DNA of 64,000 bases. Origin: Acidobacteriota bacterium (lineage in GTDB: Bacteria; Acidobacteriota; Blastocatellia; Chloracidobacteriales; Chloracidobacteriaceae). A program made the translations under genes and the position numbers. The stretch covers positions 1-64,000 of the forward strand of contig JACQXX010000107.1 of NCBI GenBank assembly GCA_016208495.1. Reading direction: 5' to 3'. Positions 8,739-19,158 of the stretch are shown here, piece by piece; the stretch's first letter is position 1; each line of letters starts with the position of its first letter. The notes beneath the pieces were generated by a model. It ran no database searches and had not been told where the DNA came from. It saw nothing but the letters and a program-made list of their open reading frames with translations.

Positions 8739-11700
8739 TTATTTCCATTCACCAGTAAGCTGGAAGGCTGCCCAGTAATAGGGTGATGACCATTTTTTAT
8801 TCTGCTGCAACTTGAGTTGTGCCTGGCGAAGCGCCTCAGCTGGTCGGAGTTTCTCAACCAGAAGTCCCTGATAGAAGTACTTCATGAGTTCTGCCGTGGC
8901 CTGGTCGCTGACGCTCCACAGACTGACCACGACGCGGGACGTTCCAGCATAGAGGAACCCCTGAGTGAGGCCGACCATGCCTTCACCTTTGATTTCTTTG
9001 CCCAGACCGCTCTGGCAAGCCGAAAGGGTCACGAGATCGGCATTGAGGTTGAGGTTAAACACATCGGGCAAGAGCAAGAAACCATTCTGGTCGTTTCCTT
9101 GCCGGTCAACCATCGAAAAAATCAGTCCAGAAAGCTCAGGGTGTTCGCTGTTGACAAACCCGTGGGTGGCGATATGGAGCAGACGAAATTGATCAAGGTC
9201 TGAACGGTTGAAAAAGTCACGGTTGGCGGCAAAGTCAAACGCCTGGGTCATCTGGGTCTTGGGCACGAGTTTGAGAATGGATTCAGCTTCGCGACGCGTG
9301 CCGGGGAGTCGTGGAATTTCTTTGGATTCGTCAATCAGGCCGACTTCCTGAACCGATGATTCGGTTTTTTCCAGTAACAGTTTGCGGCTGAGGGTGAGTT
9401 TCTTCGTCGTGGGTGGAGTCGGTTTGGTTTTTGCGGGGAGTTTTGGAATGCGGTCATCAGTTGGCTCAAATACCGGGTCAGCCACCACCGCCAGGTCTTT
9501 TGATGCTGTGGAGCGATTGAGATTTTCCTTACGCAATAAATCAAGGGCAGACGCCGAAGGCAGCATGACCAGTTCATGGTTGGCCAACAATGGTTCCGAC
9601 TTGCCTTTGCCGGAAGTTGGACTGGTGAGTGTAAGTACCCCAAATGGAATGTAATGCAGCACGCCGTCCGGAACGATCAACAGTCGTTTGTTGCCCAAAT
9701 GCGATGCCACTGGTTCAAGAATCAGGTGGCTTAATTCTGAGATGGCCTGGTCGAGTTCGCGTTTTAATTCCACGGCTGATTTTTTCTGAATATCTTCTTC
9801 CCGGCCAAGGATCCGCTTGAGACTGTTGGTTTGAGACAGCAGGTCATAGGCTTTGCGGGCGGCTGACTGAATTTTCTCTCTTTGAGGAAGCTCAACCGTC
9901 GTCAGCGTGTCGGGAGTGACAACCCACACGTAACTGCCTTGTGGACCCAGTGAATATTCAAGCAGGACAGTATCTGGGGTGACAACCGTGGATTGAATTT
10001 CACTGACCGTGAGTGGTTTCGGTTGAGTCAATGCTGCATAGCGGGGGCTGGTTCGGCGGAGTTCATCTTCAAGTTGCTGATATTCTTTGGTGATCGCGGC
10101 AATCTCGGCCTGAAGGCTGGCTTCAGTTTCTGGGGTGAGTTCCTGGCGAGCCATTAACCGGGTGAGGCTATCAACTTTGTCCGCGAGTTGTTGGCGGACA
10201 GCTCGTTCACGGGCCAGAAGTTCGAGGTTTCCCCCTTGCCGAATGTCCGCCCCAGCTTCATTGAGTAACTCCAGAAGACTTCGGGCTCGGGAGCGTTCGC
10301 TGATGTGCAAAGCCACCCGGTCGTATCCGGCTTTCGGATTTTGGGCATGCCTTTTCATCAGAAGGTGAATGTAGAACTCATAGATCCCCTGATTGTTGGC
10401 AAAAAAACTGGTTCGCAAGGTAGGTTTACGCACTCCGCTGCGGATCAATTCAACCAGCTTCAAGGCTTCTTCAATGGTTGTTTGAGCCGGATCATACTGG
10501 TTGGTTTCGGTATAAAACCGGGCAAGTTGAGAGAGCACCAGGGCTTTATTTCTGGGGTCAACGCCCTGTGGCCACCGGTTGACCACCTCTTTGCTGGTTT
10601 CAAGCGCTTTTTGTTTTTCTCCGCGATCAAAATAAAGTTTGGCCAAATTATTCAATGTACTGAGTTCGCCCATCAGGTCTTTGGCCTGGCGCCGAAGAGG
10701 CAATGCCTCTTCCAGGTATGTGCAGGCATCATCAACTTTTCCCAGCTTATCAACCGCAAACGCAATATTATGAAGGGCCGTTGCTTCGCCAGCTTGATCT
10801 TTGAATTTCCGTGAGAGAGACAGGGCCTGGGTGGCATATTCAAGGGCTTCGGCAAATTGCTGACGCTGCAGAAAGACATTGGCCAGGTTGATAAGGAGTA
10901 CGACTTCCCGCACCGGGTCTCCGATTTTGCGCACAAGCGGTAATGCCTGCCGCATCAGTACCTCTGCCTGTTGAAGTTCCCCAACGTGTAAGTAGAGCAG
11001 ACCGAGACCTTCATAAATTTCTTCCTGAAGTCGGGCATTGCCTGTTTGCTGGTTTAACTGGTCAGCTTCTTCAAACAGGTCGAGGGCTTTTTGAATGTTT
11101 CCTTGTTGGGAGGCCACCAGCGCCAGGCTGTTGAGTGATTCAACAATTCCCATCTGTTGTTGGAGCGTGCGCCTCATTGCCAGTGACTGAGAATGGGTGT
11201 CCGTGGCTTTTTGGTAGTCGCCAAGCTTAAAATAAACCACCCCCATTCGATGCCATATGGCAGCTTTACCTTCCCTGAACCCGGCTTTTTGAAAGCAGTG
11301 CAACGCCTGATCATAATATTTCAGGGTGGTTGCAAACTGATTTTGATTCAGATAGACCCCCGCAATATTGGTCAGTGTTTCACCTTCGCCCTTCACATCC
11401 TGACTGGTTCGGCGTAAAACCAGGGCTTGTTCATACATTTCCAGGGCTTTGGTGGGATTTCCCTGCACGTGAAAGATCAGCGCCAGGTTGGTTGTGGCCT
11501 GTCCAATCAGTTTCGAATCATTGATGGTGCGAGCCATGGCAAGTGACCGCTCATAAAACGTGCGGGCGGTATCCATTTCACCAAACGTGTAATAGCCGTT
11601 TCCAATACCATTCAACAGGTGAGCTGCTGAATCCAGTTTTCCAGCCAGCCGATATTGCTCAGCCGCCGCCTCAAATTTATCCAGTGACTGGCGGGTCCCT

Positions 11701-12242
11701 TCTTTCGTTCCCAATCGGGTAAGCTGATTTCCTTCGCGAATCAATTGGTATGCTTTGATTTGATGCAATTCTTCTGCTGTTGCCGCCCGGTATTCAGTAA
11801 TTTTGAGGGTGTATTGTAGTTGCCCATTCGGAGTAGCCGGGGCAATCTTGAATTGGTGAGGACCAGTTGCCTCCGACAGGAGGACGATCTGATGAATGTT
11901 TTTTTCTGGGACAAAAGTGTCAGTAATCTCATCCCACTCTTTCCCGGGCTCCAGAAGCCAAATGTGAACGTCTTTCTGGTTGGATTGCAGTTCAAGCTCA
12001 AGGTATTCATTCACTCCCAATTGAAAGGTGTGAATCCGTGGCTCAGTGCTGGAGGCTTCAAATTCGACTGCTTTTCCTATCGGCAGCTCCAGGGTCTGGC
12101 TTTGTCCTGGAACACTGATTTTCCAGGCGGGGCTGAACTTCAATGGAGTTGCGAACACGGGAAAGATTGATGTCAGTGTAATCAGGTTAAGACAGACCGC
12201 CGTGATTGCCGGCTTGGGAAACTGCTGAAACAAAAATTGCAT
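8739..12242 (-). CDS. Exported TPR-CHAT caspase-like protease A
   Basis: The product has 1167 residues from the ATG at 12242; a TTG three codons upstream is the alternative. The N-terminus is a signal peptide (FPKPAITAVCLNLITLTSIF, then VFATP). Residues of about 40-150 form a beta domain like the PPC fold, and about 150-600 are tetratricopeptide repeats, for example LTNIAGVYLNQNQFATTLKYY. A helical region with coiled coil follows, and the CHAT peptidase domain occupies about 850-1167. The His of LLHIATHGF (about residue 1025) and the Cys of VTLSACQSGLG (about 1075) form the expected His/Cys dyad, so catalysis looks intact. CHAT proteases are separase/caspase relatives. An exported one probably acts in the periplasm or outside the cell. 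The gene is a tandem paralogue of 12396-15881. Confidence 0.93.
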   Translation of the reverse strand: MQFLFQQFPKPAITAVCLNLITLTSIFPVFATPLKFSPAWKISVPGQSQTLELPIGKAVEFEASSTEPRIHTFQLGVNEYLELELQSNQKDVHIWLLEPGKEWDEITDTFVPEKNIHQIVLLSEATGPHQFKIAPATPNGQLQYTLKITEYRAATAEELHQIKAYQLIREGNQLTRLGTKEGTRQSLDKFEAAAEQYRLAGKLDSAAHLLNGIGNGYYTFGEMDTARTFYERSLAMARTINDSKLIGQATTNLALIFHVQGNPTKALEMYEQALVLRRTSQDVKGEGETLTNIAGVYLNQNQFATTLKYYDQALHCFQKAGFREGKAAIWHRMGVVYFKLGDYQKATDTHSQSLAMRRTLQQQMGIVESLNSLALVASQQGNIQKALDLFEEADQLNQQTGNARLQEEIYEGLGLLYLHVGELQQAEVLMRQALPLVRKIGDPVREVVLLINLANVFLQRQQFAEALEYATQALSLSRKFKDQAGEATALHNIAFAVDKLGKVDDACTYLEEALPLRRQAKDLMGELSTLNNLAKLYFDRGEKQKALETSKEVVNRWPQGVDPRNKALVLSQLARFYTETNQYDPAQTTIEEALKLVELIRSGVRKPTLRTSFFANNQGIYEFYIHLLMKRHAQNPKAGYDRVALHISERSRARSLLELLNEAGADIRQGGNLELLARERAVRQQLADKVDSLTRLMARQELTPETEASLQAEIAAITKEYQQLEDELRRTSPRYAALTQPKPLTVSEIQSTVVTPDTVLLEYSLGPQGSYVWVVTPDTLTTVELPQREKIQSAARKAYDLLSQTNSLKRILGREEDIQKKSAVELKRELDQAISELSHLILEPVASHLGNKRLLIVPDGVLHYIPFGVLTLTSPTSGKGKSEPLLANHELVMLPSASALDLLRKENLNRSTASKDLAVVADPVFEPTDDRIPKLPAKTKPTPPTTKKLTLSRKLLLEKTESSVQEVGLIDESKEIPRLPGTRREAESILKLVPKTQMTQAFDFAANRDFFNRSDLDQFRLLHIATHGFVNSEHPELSGLIFSMVDRQGNDQNGFLLLPDVFNLNLNADLVTLSACQSGLGKEIKGEGMVGLTQGFLYAGTSRVVVSLWSVSDQATAELMKYFYQGLLVEKLRPAEALRQAQLKLQQNKKWSSPYYWAAFQLTGEWK

Positions 12243-12395
12243 AGCACTCAATCGTTAGGAAAGAATTGTTAGGGAATTGGATGTGGAGAGAAAAGAGGCC
12301 AACCACCTGGCCGTTCCCTGATATGGGTTTAAATGTGGCTGGTTGGTTCAGGAGCGGTCAATCACTTTTGGCGTCAACTTCTCGACCAACCGAAG

Positions 12396-15300
12396 CTATT
12401 TCCATTCTCCCGTAAGCTGGAATGCCGCCCAGTAATAAGGCGACGACCATTGTTTATGCTGCCGCAGGTGAAGTTGTGCCCGACGAAGTGCTTCGGCAGG
12501 CCGGAGCTTTTCAACCAGCATTCCTCGATAAAAGTGCTTCATCAGTTCTGCCGTGGCCTGGTCGCTGACGTTCCACAGGCTGACCAGGACCCGCGATGTT
12601 CCCGCATAGAGAAACCCCTGGGTGAGTCCGACCATGCCTTCGCCTTTGATTTCCTTGCCCAGGCCGCTCTGGCAGGCGGAAAGGGTGACCAGATCCGTGT
12701 TGAGTTTGAGGTTAAACACGTCTGGCAGGAGCAAGAATCCATTTTGAGTTTTTCCTTGCTGGTCAAACATTGAAAAAATCAAGCCTGAGAATTCAGGGCG
12801 GTCGCTATTGATAAAACCGTGCGTGGCAATATGAAGCAACCGAAATTGATCGAGATCTGGGCGATCAAAAAAGCTTCGGTTCGCGGCAAAGTCAAACGCC
12901 AGGGCATTTTGGGTTTTGGGAACCAATTTAAGAATGGATTCGGCTTCGCGGCGTGTCCCAGGGAGGCGTGGAATCTGATTGGTTTCGTCAGCAATGCCAA
13001 CTTCCTGAATCGAGGATTTGGTTTGTTCCAGCCGGAGGCTCCGGCTCCGGTCAAGTTTCTGCTTTGTGGGCGTGGCAGTTGTTGAGAGTGCTGCCAGCCT
13101 GGGAAACCGACCATCAGTTGGTTCAAACACCGGATCTGCCACAATCGCCAGGTTTTTGGTTGGTTTTGGACGGTTGAGGGTTTCAGTTCGCAGTAAATCA
13201 AGCGCCGAGGCTGAAGGCAAAACCACCACCTCGTGGCTGGTAAGGAGCGGTTCGGGTTTTGATGGAGCGTTTTCAACTGGAAGCGCCGCAAATGGAATGA
13301 AATGCAAAACGCCATCCGGAACGATCAGTACCCGTTTGTTACCCAGGTGTGAGACAACCGGCTGCAAAATCAGTTGACTCAATTTTGAGAGGGCTTCATT
13401 CAGGTTTGTTTGCGACTGTCCTGGTTTGATGGAATGCAGCCGAATCGCGCGATTGGTGCCACCGGTTTCAGCCATCAAGTCATACGCTTTTCGGGCGAGC
13501 TGTTCAATTTCGGCCTCTTTCGGGAGTTCCACGGTGGTCAGTGAATCTGGGGTCACCACCCACACAAAACTGCGCTCCGGTCCCAGAGAATATTCCAGAA
13601 GCACCGTATCTGGCGCGACGATTCTGGATTGAATTTCATTGACGGTGAGTGGTTTGGGCTGGGATAAAGCGGCATACCGCGGACTGGTTCGGCGGAGGTT
13701 GTCTTCGATTTGTTGATATTCTTTGGAAATCGCCTCAATTTCAGCGCGGAACTCAGCTTCGGTTTCTTTGGTCAGTGCGGAACGTGTTTGCAGACGGGTG
13801 AATCCATCAATTTTATCCGCCAGTCGTTGCCGGATCGTCCGTTCGCGTTCAATCAGTTCAAGATCAACCCCTTGCCGAATATCAACCCCTGATTCATTCA
13901 ACAAATCCAAAAGGGCCCTTGCTCGCGTGCGCTCACTTACTTGAAGTGCCAGCCGATCATAGCCAGCCTGTCGGTCCTGACCATGTTGGGAAATGAGCAA
14001 CTCGATGTAGCGCTGATACACCTTCTGGTTTTGGGCAAAAAATGCAGTCCGCAGCTCGGTTTTCCGCACTTTGCCACGAATTCCCTCAATCAATTGAATT
14101 GCTTCTTCGAGGAGTGTTCTGGCCTGTGAATAGTCTTTGGCTTTCATTCGAAGGACCGCCAGTAAATTGAGTACCACGGCACGTTGGGTTGGCTGAATTC
14201 CTTCTGGCCAGCGGTTCAATATGTCTTGAATGTATTGAATTGCTCTTTGATCTTCCTTACGGTAAACATAGATATCGGCCATGTTGAAGAGGGTACTTAA
14301 CTCACCCATCAGGTCTTTGACCTGACGGCGCAGGACCAGTGCTGCTTCGTAATTTTTGAGCGCTTCATCTTGTTTTCCAAGTTTGTTGCAGGTAAATGCA
14401 ATGTTATGAAGCACATTTCCTTCATCAAATACATTCTTGCGCTCCCTCGAATTGGCCAGAGCCTGAGTGAAATAGTCGAGCGCTTCAGTAAATTGGTTTC
14501 GACCCAGGTACGCGTTTCCAATGTCTACCAGGAAGATGCATTCCCAGCTTCGATTTCCCATCTTGCGAACAAATTCCATCCCTTGACGAAGCGCGGTTTC
14601 TGCCTGCCGATAGTCCCCGATTTGCAGGTAGAGATGTCCCAAACCTCCGAAAGCCAGGGCATGATGGTAGGCTTGACCGCTGTCTTGAATCAGTTGTAAG
14701 GATTCTTCATATAAATCCAGTGCCTTTTGGAATTCTCCCTGGGTGGTAGCGATGTTGGCCAGACTAGAGAGTGACTCCGCAATTTCTGTTTGCTGTTTTC
14801 GAGCACGTCTGATGGACAACCCCAGAGCATACGCATCGGCTGCCTTCTGTAAGTCACCTAATCTGAAATAGATCACCCCAACCTGATTTAACATGTTGGC
14901 CTCGCCCTCTTGAAAGCCATTTTGCTGAAATCGAGTGAGCGATTGATTGAAATAATCCAGGGCTTTATACCACTGATTTTGATCCTGATAGATGCCGCCA
15001 ATATTGGCCAATGTTTCGCCTTCGCCCTGCAGATCACCGCACTTTTGACGTAGGATCAACGCTTCGCCATACAACTCTGCTGCTTTGGTAAGATTTCCCT
15101 GAATATGATATGTCAGGCCACTGTTGGTCATTGCCTGGCCGATCACCTTTGGATCATTGATCTTACGGCCCAGTTCAAGAGATTTTTCATAGTATTCTCG
15201 GGCCAGTGTGAGGTCACCTAACTGGTAAGAATCGTTCCCAATCGTATTGATCGCCTGGGCTTCAGATATCGAATCTTCAGCCAGCCGGTATTGGTCAACC

Positions 15301-15881
15301 GCTGCCTGGACTTTTTCAATTGCTTTCACTAAGCCCGCTTTGGTTTGCTGGTTTCTGAACTGATCTGCTTCTTTAAGCAGTTGAAACGCCGCCAGTTGAT
15401 GAAGTTCACGATCCGTAGGAACGCCAGACCCGACTTGAGTGAGCACATATCTGGCAGGTGCATCTGCTATCGCACTTGAAGAAATTTCGAGCTGGTAGGC
15501 CCCATCTGTTTTGGCCAGAATGAGAATCGGGAAAATGAAAACCCCTGGAGTGAAACTGGTTTGGGGAAGGATCACTTCCTGATTTGGGCCTTGCACACTC
15601 ACGTTAATTTCTTTGTATTGAGATTGCAGGGTCAGCTTGATGAAGTGATTGGCTGCCAGCACAAAGGTGTGAATCCGTGGCTCCGAGCTGGAAACTTTGA
15701 ATTCGACCGTTTTCCCAACCAGTAGTTCCTGGGATTGGGGTTGTGCCGGGAAAGAGGTCCTGCCAGTTGCCCTGAAAGTCACCGGCATTGCAAAAACTGG
15801 AGCAATTGACGTCAGAACAGTCAGGGTGAGGCTCAAGATGACGATTGCTTGCCTGGTAAGTTGTTGAGAAAAAAGGCGCAT
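12396..15881 (-). CDS. Exported TPR-CHAT caspase-like protease B
   Basis: The product has 1161 residues from the ATG at 15881; the frame can also start from a TTG at 15896. Architecture matches its neighbour: signal peptide (AIVILSLTLTVLTSIAPVFA), PPC-like beta domain, about ten TPRs, helical connector and CHAT domain. The dyad is intact (LLHIATHGF and VTLSACQSGLG). The CHAT domains of the two proteins are nearly identical (for example LPGTRREAESILKLVPKTQ, GEGMVGLTQGFLYAGTSRV and the final FQLTGEWK), while the beta and TPR parts differ far more. This fits duplication followed by divergence of the sensing part. The gap to the downstream copy is 153 bp, so they may form one operon. Confidence 0.93.
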   Translation of the reverse strand: MRLFSQQLTRQAIVILSLTLTVLTSIAPVFAMPVTFRATGRTSFPAQPQSQELLVGKTVEFKVSSSEPRIHTFVLAANHFIKLTLQSQYKEINVSVQGPNQEVILPQTSFTPGVFIFPILILAKTDGAYQLEISSSAIADAPARYVLTQVGSGVPTDRELHQLAAFQLLKEADQFRNQQTKAGLVKAIEKVQAAVDQYRLAEDSISEAQAINTIGNDSYQLGDLTLAREYYEKSLELGRKINDPKVIGQAMTNSGLTYHIQGNLTKAAELYGEALILRQKCGDLQGEGETLANIGGIYQDQNQWYKALDYFNQSLTRFQQNGFQEGEANMLNQVGVIYFRLGDLQKAADAYALGLSIRRARKQQTEIAESLSSLANIATTQGEFQKALDLYEESLQLIQDSGQAYHHALAFGGLGHLYLQIGDYRQAETALRQGMEFVRKMGNRSWECIFLVDIGNAYLGRNQFTEALDYFTQALANSRERKNVFDEGNVLHNIAFTCNKLGKQDEALKNYEAALVLRRQVKDLMGELSTLFNMADIYVYRKEDQRAIQYIQDILNRWPEGIQPTQRAVVLNLLAVLRMKAKDYSQARTLLEEAIQLIEGIRGKVRKTELRTAFFAQNQKVYQRYIELLISQHGQDRQAGYDRLALQVSERTRARALLDLLNESGVDIRQGVDLELIERERTIRQRLADKIDGFTRLQTRSALTKETEAEFRAEIEAISKEYQQIEDNLRRTSPRYAALSQPKPLTVNEIQSRIVAPDTVLLEYSLGPERSFVWVVTPDSLTTVELPKEAEIEQLARKAYDLMAETGGTNRAIRLHSIKPGQSQTNLNEALSKLSQLILQPVVSHLGNKRVLIVPDGVLHFIPFAALPVENAPSKPEPLLTSHEVVVLPSASALDLLRTETLNRPKPTKNLAIVADPVFEPTDGRFPRLAALSTTATPTKQKLDRSRSLRLEQTKSSIQEVGIADETNQIPRLPGTRREAESILKLVPKTQNALAFDFAANRSFFDRPDLDQFRLLHIATHGFINSDRPEFSGLIFSMFDQQGKTQNGFLLLPDVFNLKLNTDLVTLSACQSGLGKEIKGEGMVGLTQGFLYAGTSRVLVSLWNVSDQATAELMKHFYRGMLVEKLRPAEALRRAQLHLRQHKQWSSPYYWAAFQLTGEWK

Positions 15882-16009
15882 AATACTCTGTCTCAAATGT
15901 GGAATTGGTGATCAATCAAATCAGGCAGGAACAAAGCCAGGGGCATTCCGATCCTGTGTCAACGGTAGCAAATTCTGTAGTTTGGAAGAGTGTTGATTGT
16001 ATATTGAGG

Positions 16010-16066
16010 TTTGCAAAAGAAAAACGACCAACACAGTCTCAAAGACAAATGTACTGCGTTGGTCGT
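16010..16066 (-). terminator. Rho-independent terminator of gyrA
   Basis: On the minus strand a 14-bp stem (ACGACCAACGCAGT, one mismatch, at 16053-16066 against 16024-16037) is followed by a T-rich run TTTTTCTTTT. It lies about 100 bp after the gyrA stop codon and before the CHAT genes. Confidence 0.8.
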
Positions 16067-16167
16067 CGGAAGGGAAGTGAATCAGATCTGAGTTGGTGTC
16101 GCGAAGAGGTTTAGAACACACAGGTGGTGCACCTGGCTATCTCGCTATCCCGCTCTTTCGCTGGCTT

Positions 16168-18612
16168 CTATTCAACTGGTTCGACATTCTGCATATCAAT
16201 CAGCGAGGCTGAGACCACCCGGTCATCATCGCTCAGATTGATGATCTTGACGCCTTGAGCCGAACGGCTCGTTTCACGGATCGGCTCGACTTCAATCCGC
16301 ACCACCTGCCCCTGCTGGGTAATCACCATCAATTGATCGTCATTTTTGACCGGAAGCGCCGTGATGACGCCGCCCGTCCGATCTGTGACCTTCATATTGA
16401 TGACCCCAACGCCGCCACGGCTTTGAGGTGGGTATTCACTGACCAGTGTGCGTTTGCCAAGACCGAGTTCTGAGAGCGCCAGGATGTGTTCTGTTCCGTC
16501 CACCACGGAAACACCGGTCACATAGTCATCCTGGCGCAGATTGATGCCAATCACGCCATAGGCATTGCGACCCATTGCCCGGACATCGGTTTCCTTAAAG
16601 TGAATGGCCATTCCGTGATAGGTTGAAAGCAGGATGTTTTTGTTGCCGTCGCTCATCTGGATGCCCATCAACACATCACCGTCTTCAATACTGATCGCGA
16701 TAATGCCGTTTGACCGGATGTTGGCAAATTCGGTGAGTTCGGTTTTCTTGATGATGCCGCGTCGGGTGACCATCACCACATATCGGCCTTCGGCAAACTC
16801 CCGAATCGGGAACATGCCCGCGACTTTTTCACCCTGCGGCAGTTCGACCAGATTGACAATTGCTTTGCCGCGTCCGGCGGTGGCTGCATCTGGAATTTCG
16901 TGAACCTTGACCTTATACACCTGACCTTTATCCGTGAAGATCAACATATAGCTGTGCGTTGAAGCAATAAACATGGCATCGAGCACATCTTCGGCCTTGG
17001 TCGCCATTCCACGCCGACCAACGCCACCACGCCGCTGGGTGCGGTATGACGAAAGCGGGGTGCGTTTGATGTAGCCGCCGTGGGTGATTGTGATGACGAC
17101 CTCTTCATCTGGAATCAGGTCTTCGATGGTGAGTTCAGTTTCCTCATCAACGATTTGTGTCCGACGCTCATTGGCAAATTCGCGTTTGACGTCAGCCAGT
17201 TCTTTAATAATCAGGTTCTTGAGTACGGTTTCATTGGCCAGAATTTCGTTGAGTTCGGCAATCCGCTTAATAATATTGGTGTATTCCTCAACGATTTTCT
17301 GCTGTTCCATGCCGGTCAACCGCTGGAGTTGCATATCCAGGATTGACTGAGCCTGGATTTCAGTGAACCCAAATTTCTGAACAAGTCCTTCTTTGGCTTC
17401 CTTGGGCTGTTTGGCGGCCCGAATCAGCGCAATCACTTCGTCCAAAATCCCGAGCGCTTTCTTGAGACCTTCGAGGATATGGGCGCGGGCTTCGGCTTTG
17501 CGCAACTCAAAGAGGGTTCGGCGGCGCACCACGTCTTTGCGGTGGTCAATAAACAACTGCAGGGTATCAACCAGATTGAGCACCCGAGGTTGTCCGTTGA
17601 CAATCGAGAGGTTGATGGTGCCGAAGTTCAACTGCATCTGGGTCTGTTTATAGAGGTTATTGAGCACAACCTGGGCGACGGCGCTGCGTTTGAGTTCGAT
17701 CACAATGCGCATTCCGTCGCGGTCAGATTCGTCACGCAGATCCGAAATATCCTCAATCTTCTTGTCGGTAATAAGTTCAGCAATTTTTTCGATCAGTCTG
17801 GCTTTATTGACCTGGTAGGGAAGTTCGGTCACCACAATCGCCTGACGCTCAGCCCCATTTTTGCCGACATAATCAATCGCTGCCCGGGCCCGCATGGTAA
17901 CTGAACCGCGTCCGGTCAGGTACGCCTGTAAAATCCCTTTCCGGCCACAGATAAAGGCACCGGTCGGGAAGTCTGGCCCCTGGACAAATTTCATCAAATC
18001 TTCAACCGTGGCGGCAGGTTTTTGAACCAGATGAATTGTGGCATCAATAATTTCGCCCAGGTTGTGCGGTGGAATATTGGTCGCCATTCCGACGGCAATT
18101 CCAGATGAGCCATTCACCAGCAAATTAGGGAAGCGGACCGGTAGCACCATCGGCTCCCACTGCGATTCATCGTAATTGGGCTGGAAATCCACCGTTTCTT
18201 TATCAATATCCGCCAGCATCGCCTCTGCTACGCGGGCGAGACGAATTTCCGTATATCTCATAGCAGCCGCGGAATCGCCATCAACGCTGCCGAAATTCCC
18301 CTGACCATCAATCAACGGAATACGGAGGGAAAAATCCTGCACCATGCGCACGATGGAATCATAGACGGCGGAGTCTCCGTGGGGATGGTACTGACCGATG
18401 ACCGATCCGACGATACGGGCGCTCTTTTTGTACGGCTTGTTGTATGTATTGCTTAACTCGTGCATTGCCCACAGGATACGGCGATGGACCGGTTTGAGGC
18501 CGTCGCGGACATCTGGCAGCGCGCGCCCGATGATGACCGACATCGCGTAGTCCAGGTAGCTACGTTTCATCTCGTCTTCGATATTTGCGATGACTAACTT
18601 CTGCTCATCCAT
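16168..18612 (-). CDS. gyrA: DNA gyrase subunit A
   Basis: The product has 814 residues. It is the breaking-and-rejoining subunit of the type IIA topoisomerase that introduces negative supercoils with GyrB. The start is the ATG at 18612 ([15 protein letters not shown]); the frame extends eight codons further to a weaker start. Landmarks are [32 protein letters not shown], the active-site region [15 protein letters not shown] with catalytic Tyr in RYTE, and [12 protein letters not shown]. The C-terminal pinwheel contains the GyrA box QRRGGVG at about residues 530-536, which distinguishes gyrase from ParC. Ser in the quinolone-pocket region [10 protein letters not shown] is wild type. It stands alone on the minus strand. 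Confidence 0.97.
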   Translation of the reverse strand: MDEQKLVIANIEDEMKRSYLDYAMSVIIGRALPDVRDGLKPVHRRILWAMHELSNTYNKPYKKSARIVGSVIGQYHPHGDSAVYDSIVRMVQDFSLRIPLIDGQGNFGSVDGDSAAAMRYTEIRLARVAEAMLADIDKETVDFQPNYDESQWEPMVLPVRFPNLLVNGSSGIAVGMATNIPPHNLGEIIDATIHLVQKPAATVEDLMKFVQGPDFPTGAFICGRKGILQAYLTGRGSVTMRARAAIDYVGKNGAERQAIVVTELPYQVNKARLIEKIAELITDKKIEDISDLRDESDRDGMRIVIELKRSAVAQVVLNNLYKQTQMQLNFGTINLSIVNGQPRVLNLVDTLQLFIDHRKDVVRRRTLFELRKAEARAHILEGLKKALGILDEVIALIRAAKQPKEAKEGLVQKFGFTEIQAQSILDMQLQRLTGMEQQKIVEEYTNIIKRIAELNEILANETVLKNLIIKELADVKREFANERRTQIVDEETELTIEDLIPDEEVVITITHGGYIKRTPLSSYRTQRRGGVGRRGMATKAEDVLDAMFIASTHSYMLIFTDKGQVYKVKVHEIPDAATAGRGKAIVNLVELPQGEKVAGMFPIREFAEGRYVVMVTRRGIIKKTELTEFANIRSNGIIAISIEDGDVLMGIQMSDGNKNILLSTYHGMAIHFKETDVRAMGRNAYGVIGINLRQDDYVTGVSVVDGTEHILALSELGLGKRTLVSEYPPQSRGGVGVINMKVTDRTGGVITALPVKNDDQLMVITQQGQVVRIEVEPIRETSRSAQGVKIINLSDDDRVVSASLIDMQNVEPVE

Positions 18613-19158
18613 GCTTGTACTCCAAATGAAAATCAACTGAGGTTAGAAAAACTGAATTTTTGTTGTGCCCTGTTACCAGTCACGGATGTGGGTTTGGTTC
18701 AGGTATCCGTCAGAGAATGCAGCCAAATCTCAGGCCAGCCCATCAGTTTTTGAAAGGCAACTGGGAGCGTCCAGAGAGATGTCTGACTGGTTGGTCAACA
18801 GGGGAGCACAGTGTGAGACGTTGTACCCTGTCTATAACTGAGTAATTGTATCAGGTCTTCAAGAAAATCTCCACACTGAATGCAGGGAAACCACCTAACT
18901 TCTTAGGAATGAAGGGTTAAGAGCGGTTTGAAGCGGATTTCTCAAGCGGTTTTTAGAATGGCGGCACTATATCTCAAACCGGCAGGTTTTGCAAACGACA
19001 AACCCCTTGTCTATGATTGAGTTACATCGTGTTTTCGAAGGTGTTTTTTGAGGCTTTCCCCGCGCGATAAACACAATTGCCAAAGTGTCACAGCCACCTG
19101 CCGGAACCGGGCGGCATCACGAGAATGAAGTAAACCCTGAACCCTGAACCCTGAGCTT
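18613..19158. other. Divergent intergenic region, no gene
   Basis: The stretch between the divergent gyrA and patatin genes contains no believable ORF. A candidate plus-strand promoter lies at 18989-19017, and a TTCAGGG-family array (as ACCCTGA) sits at 19133-19154 directly before the patatin ATG. Confidence 0.5.
18989..19017 (+). promoter_or_regulatory. Candidate sigma-70 promoter for the patatin-GTPase genes
   Basis: TTGCAA at 18989-18994 and TATGAT at 19012-19017 are separated by 17 bp. It is the best match upstream of the patatin gene, about 140 bp from the ATG. Confidence 0.4.

Noticed and set aside
8739-15881. TPR-CHAT genes as part of a CRISPR-guided caspase system
   Set aside because: No gRAMP/Cas7-11-type gene or array is present, and the signal peptides put the proteins outside the cytoplasm.
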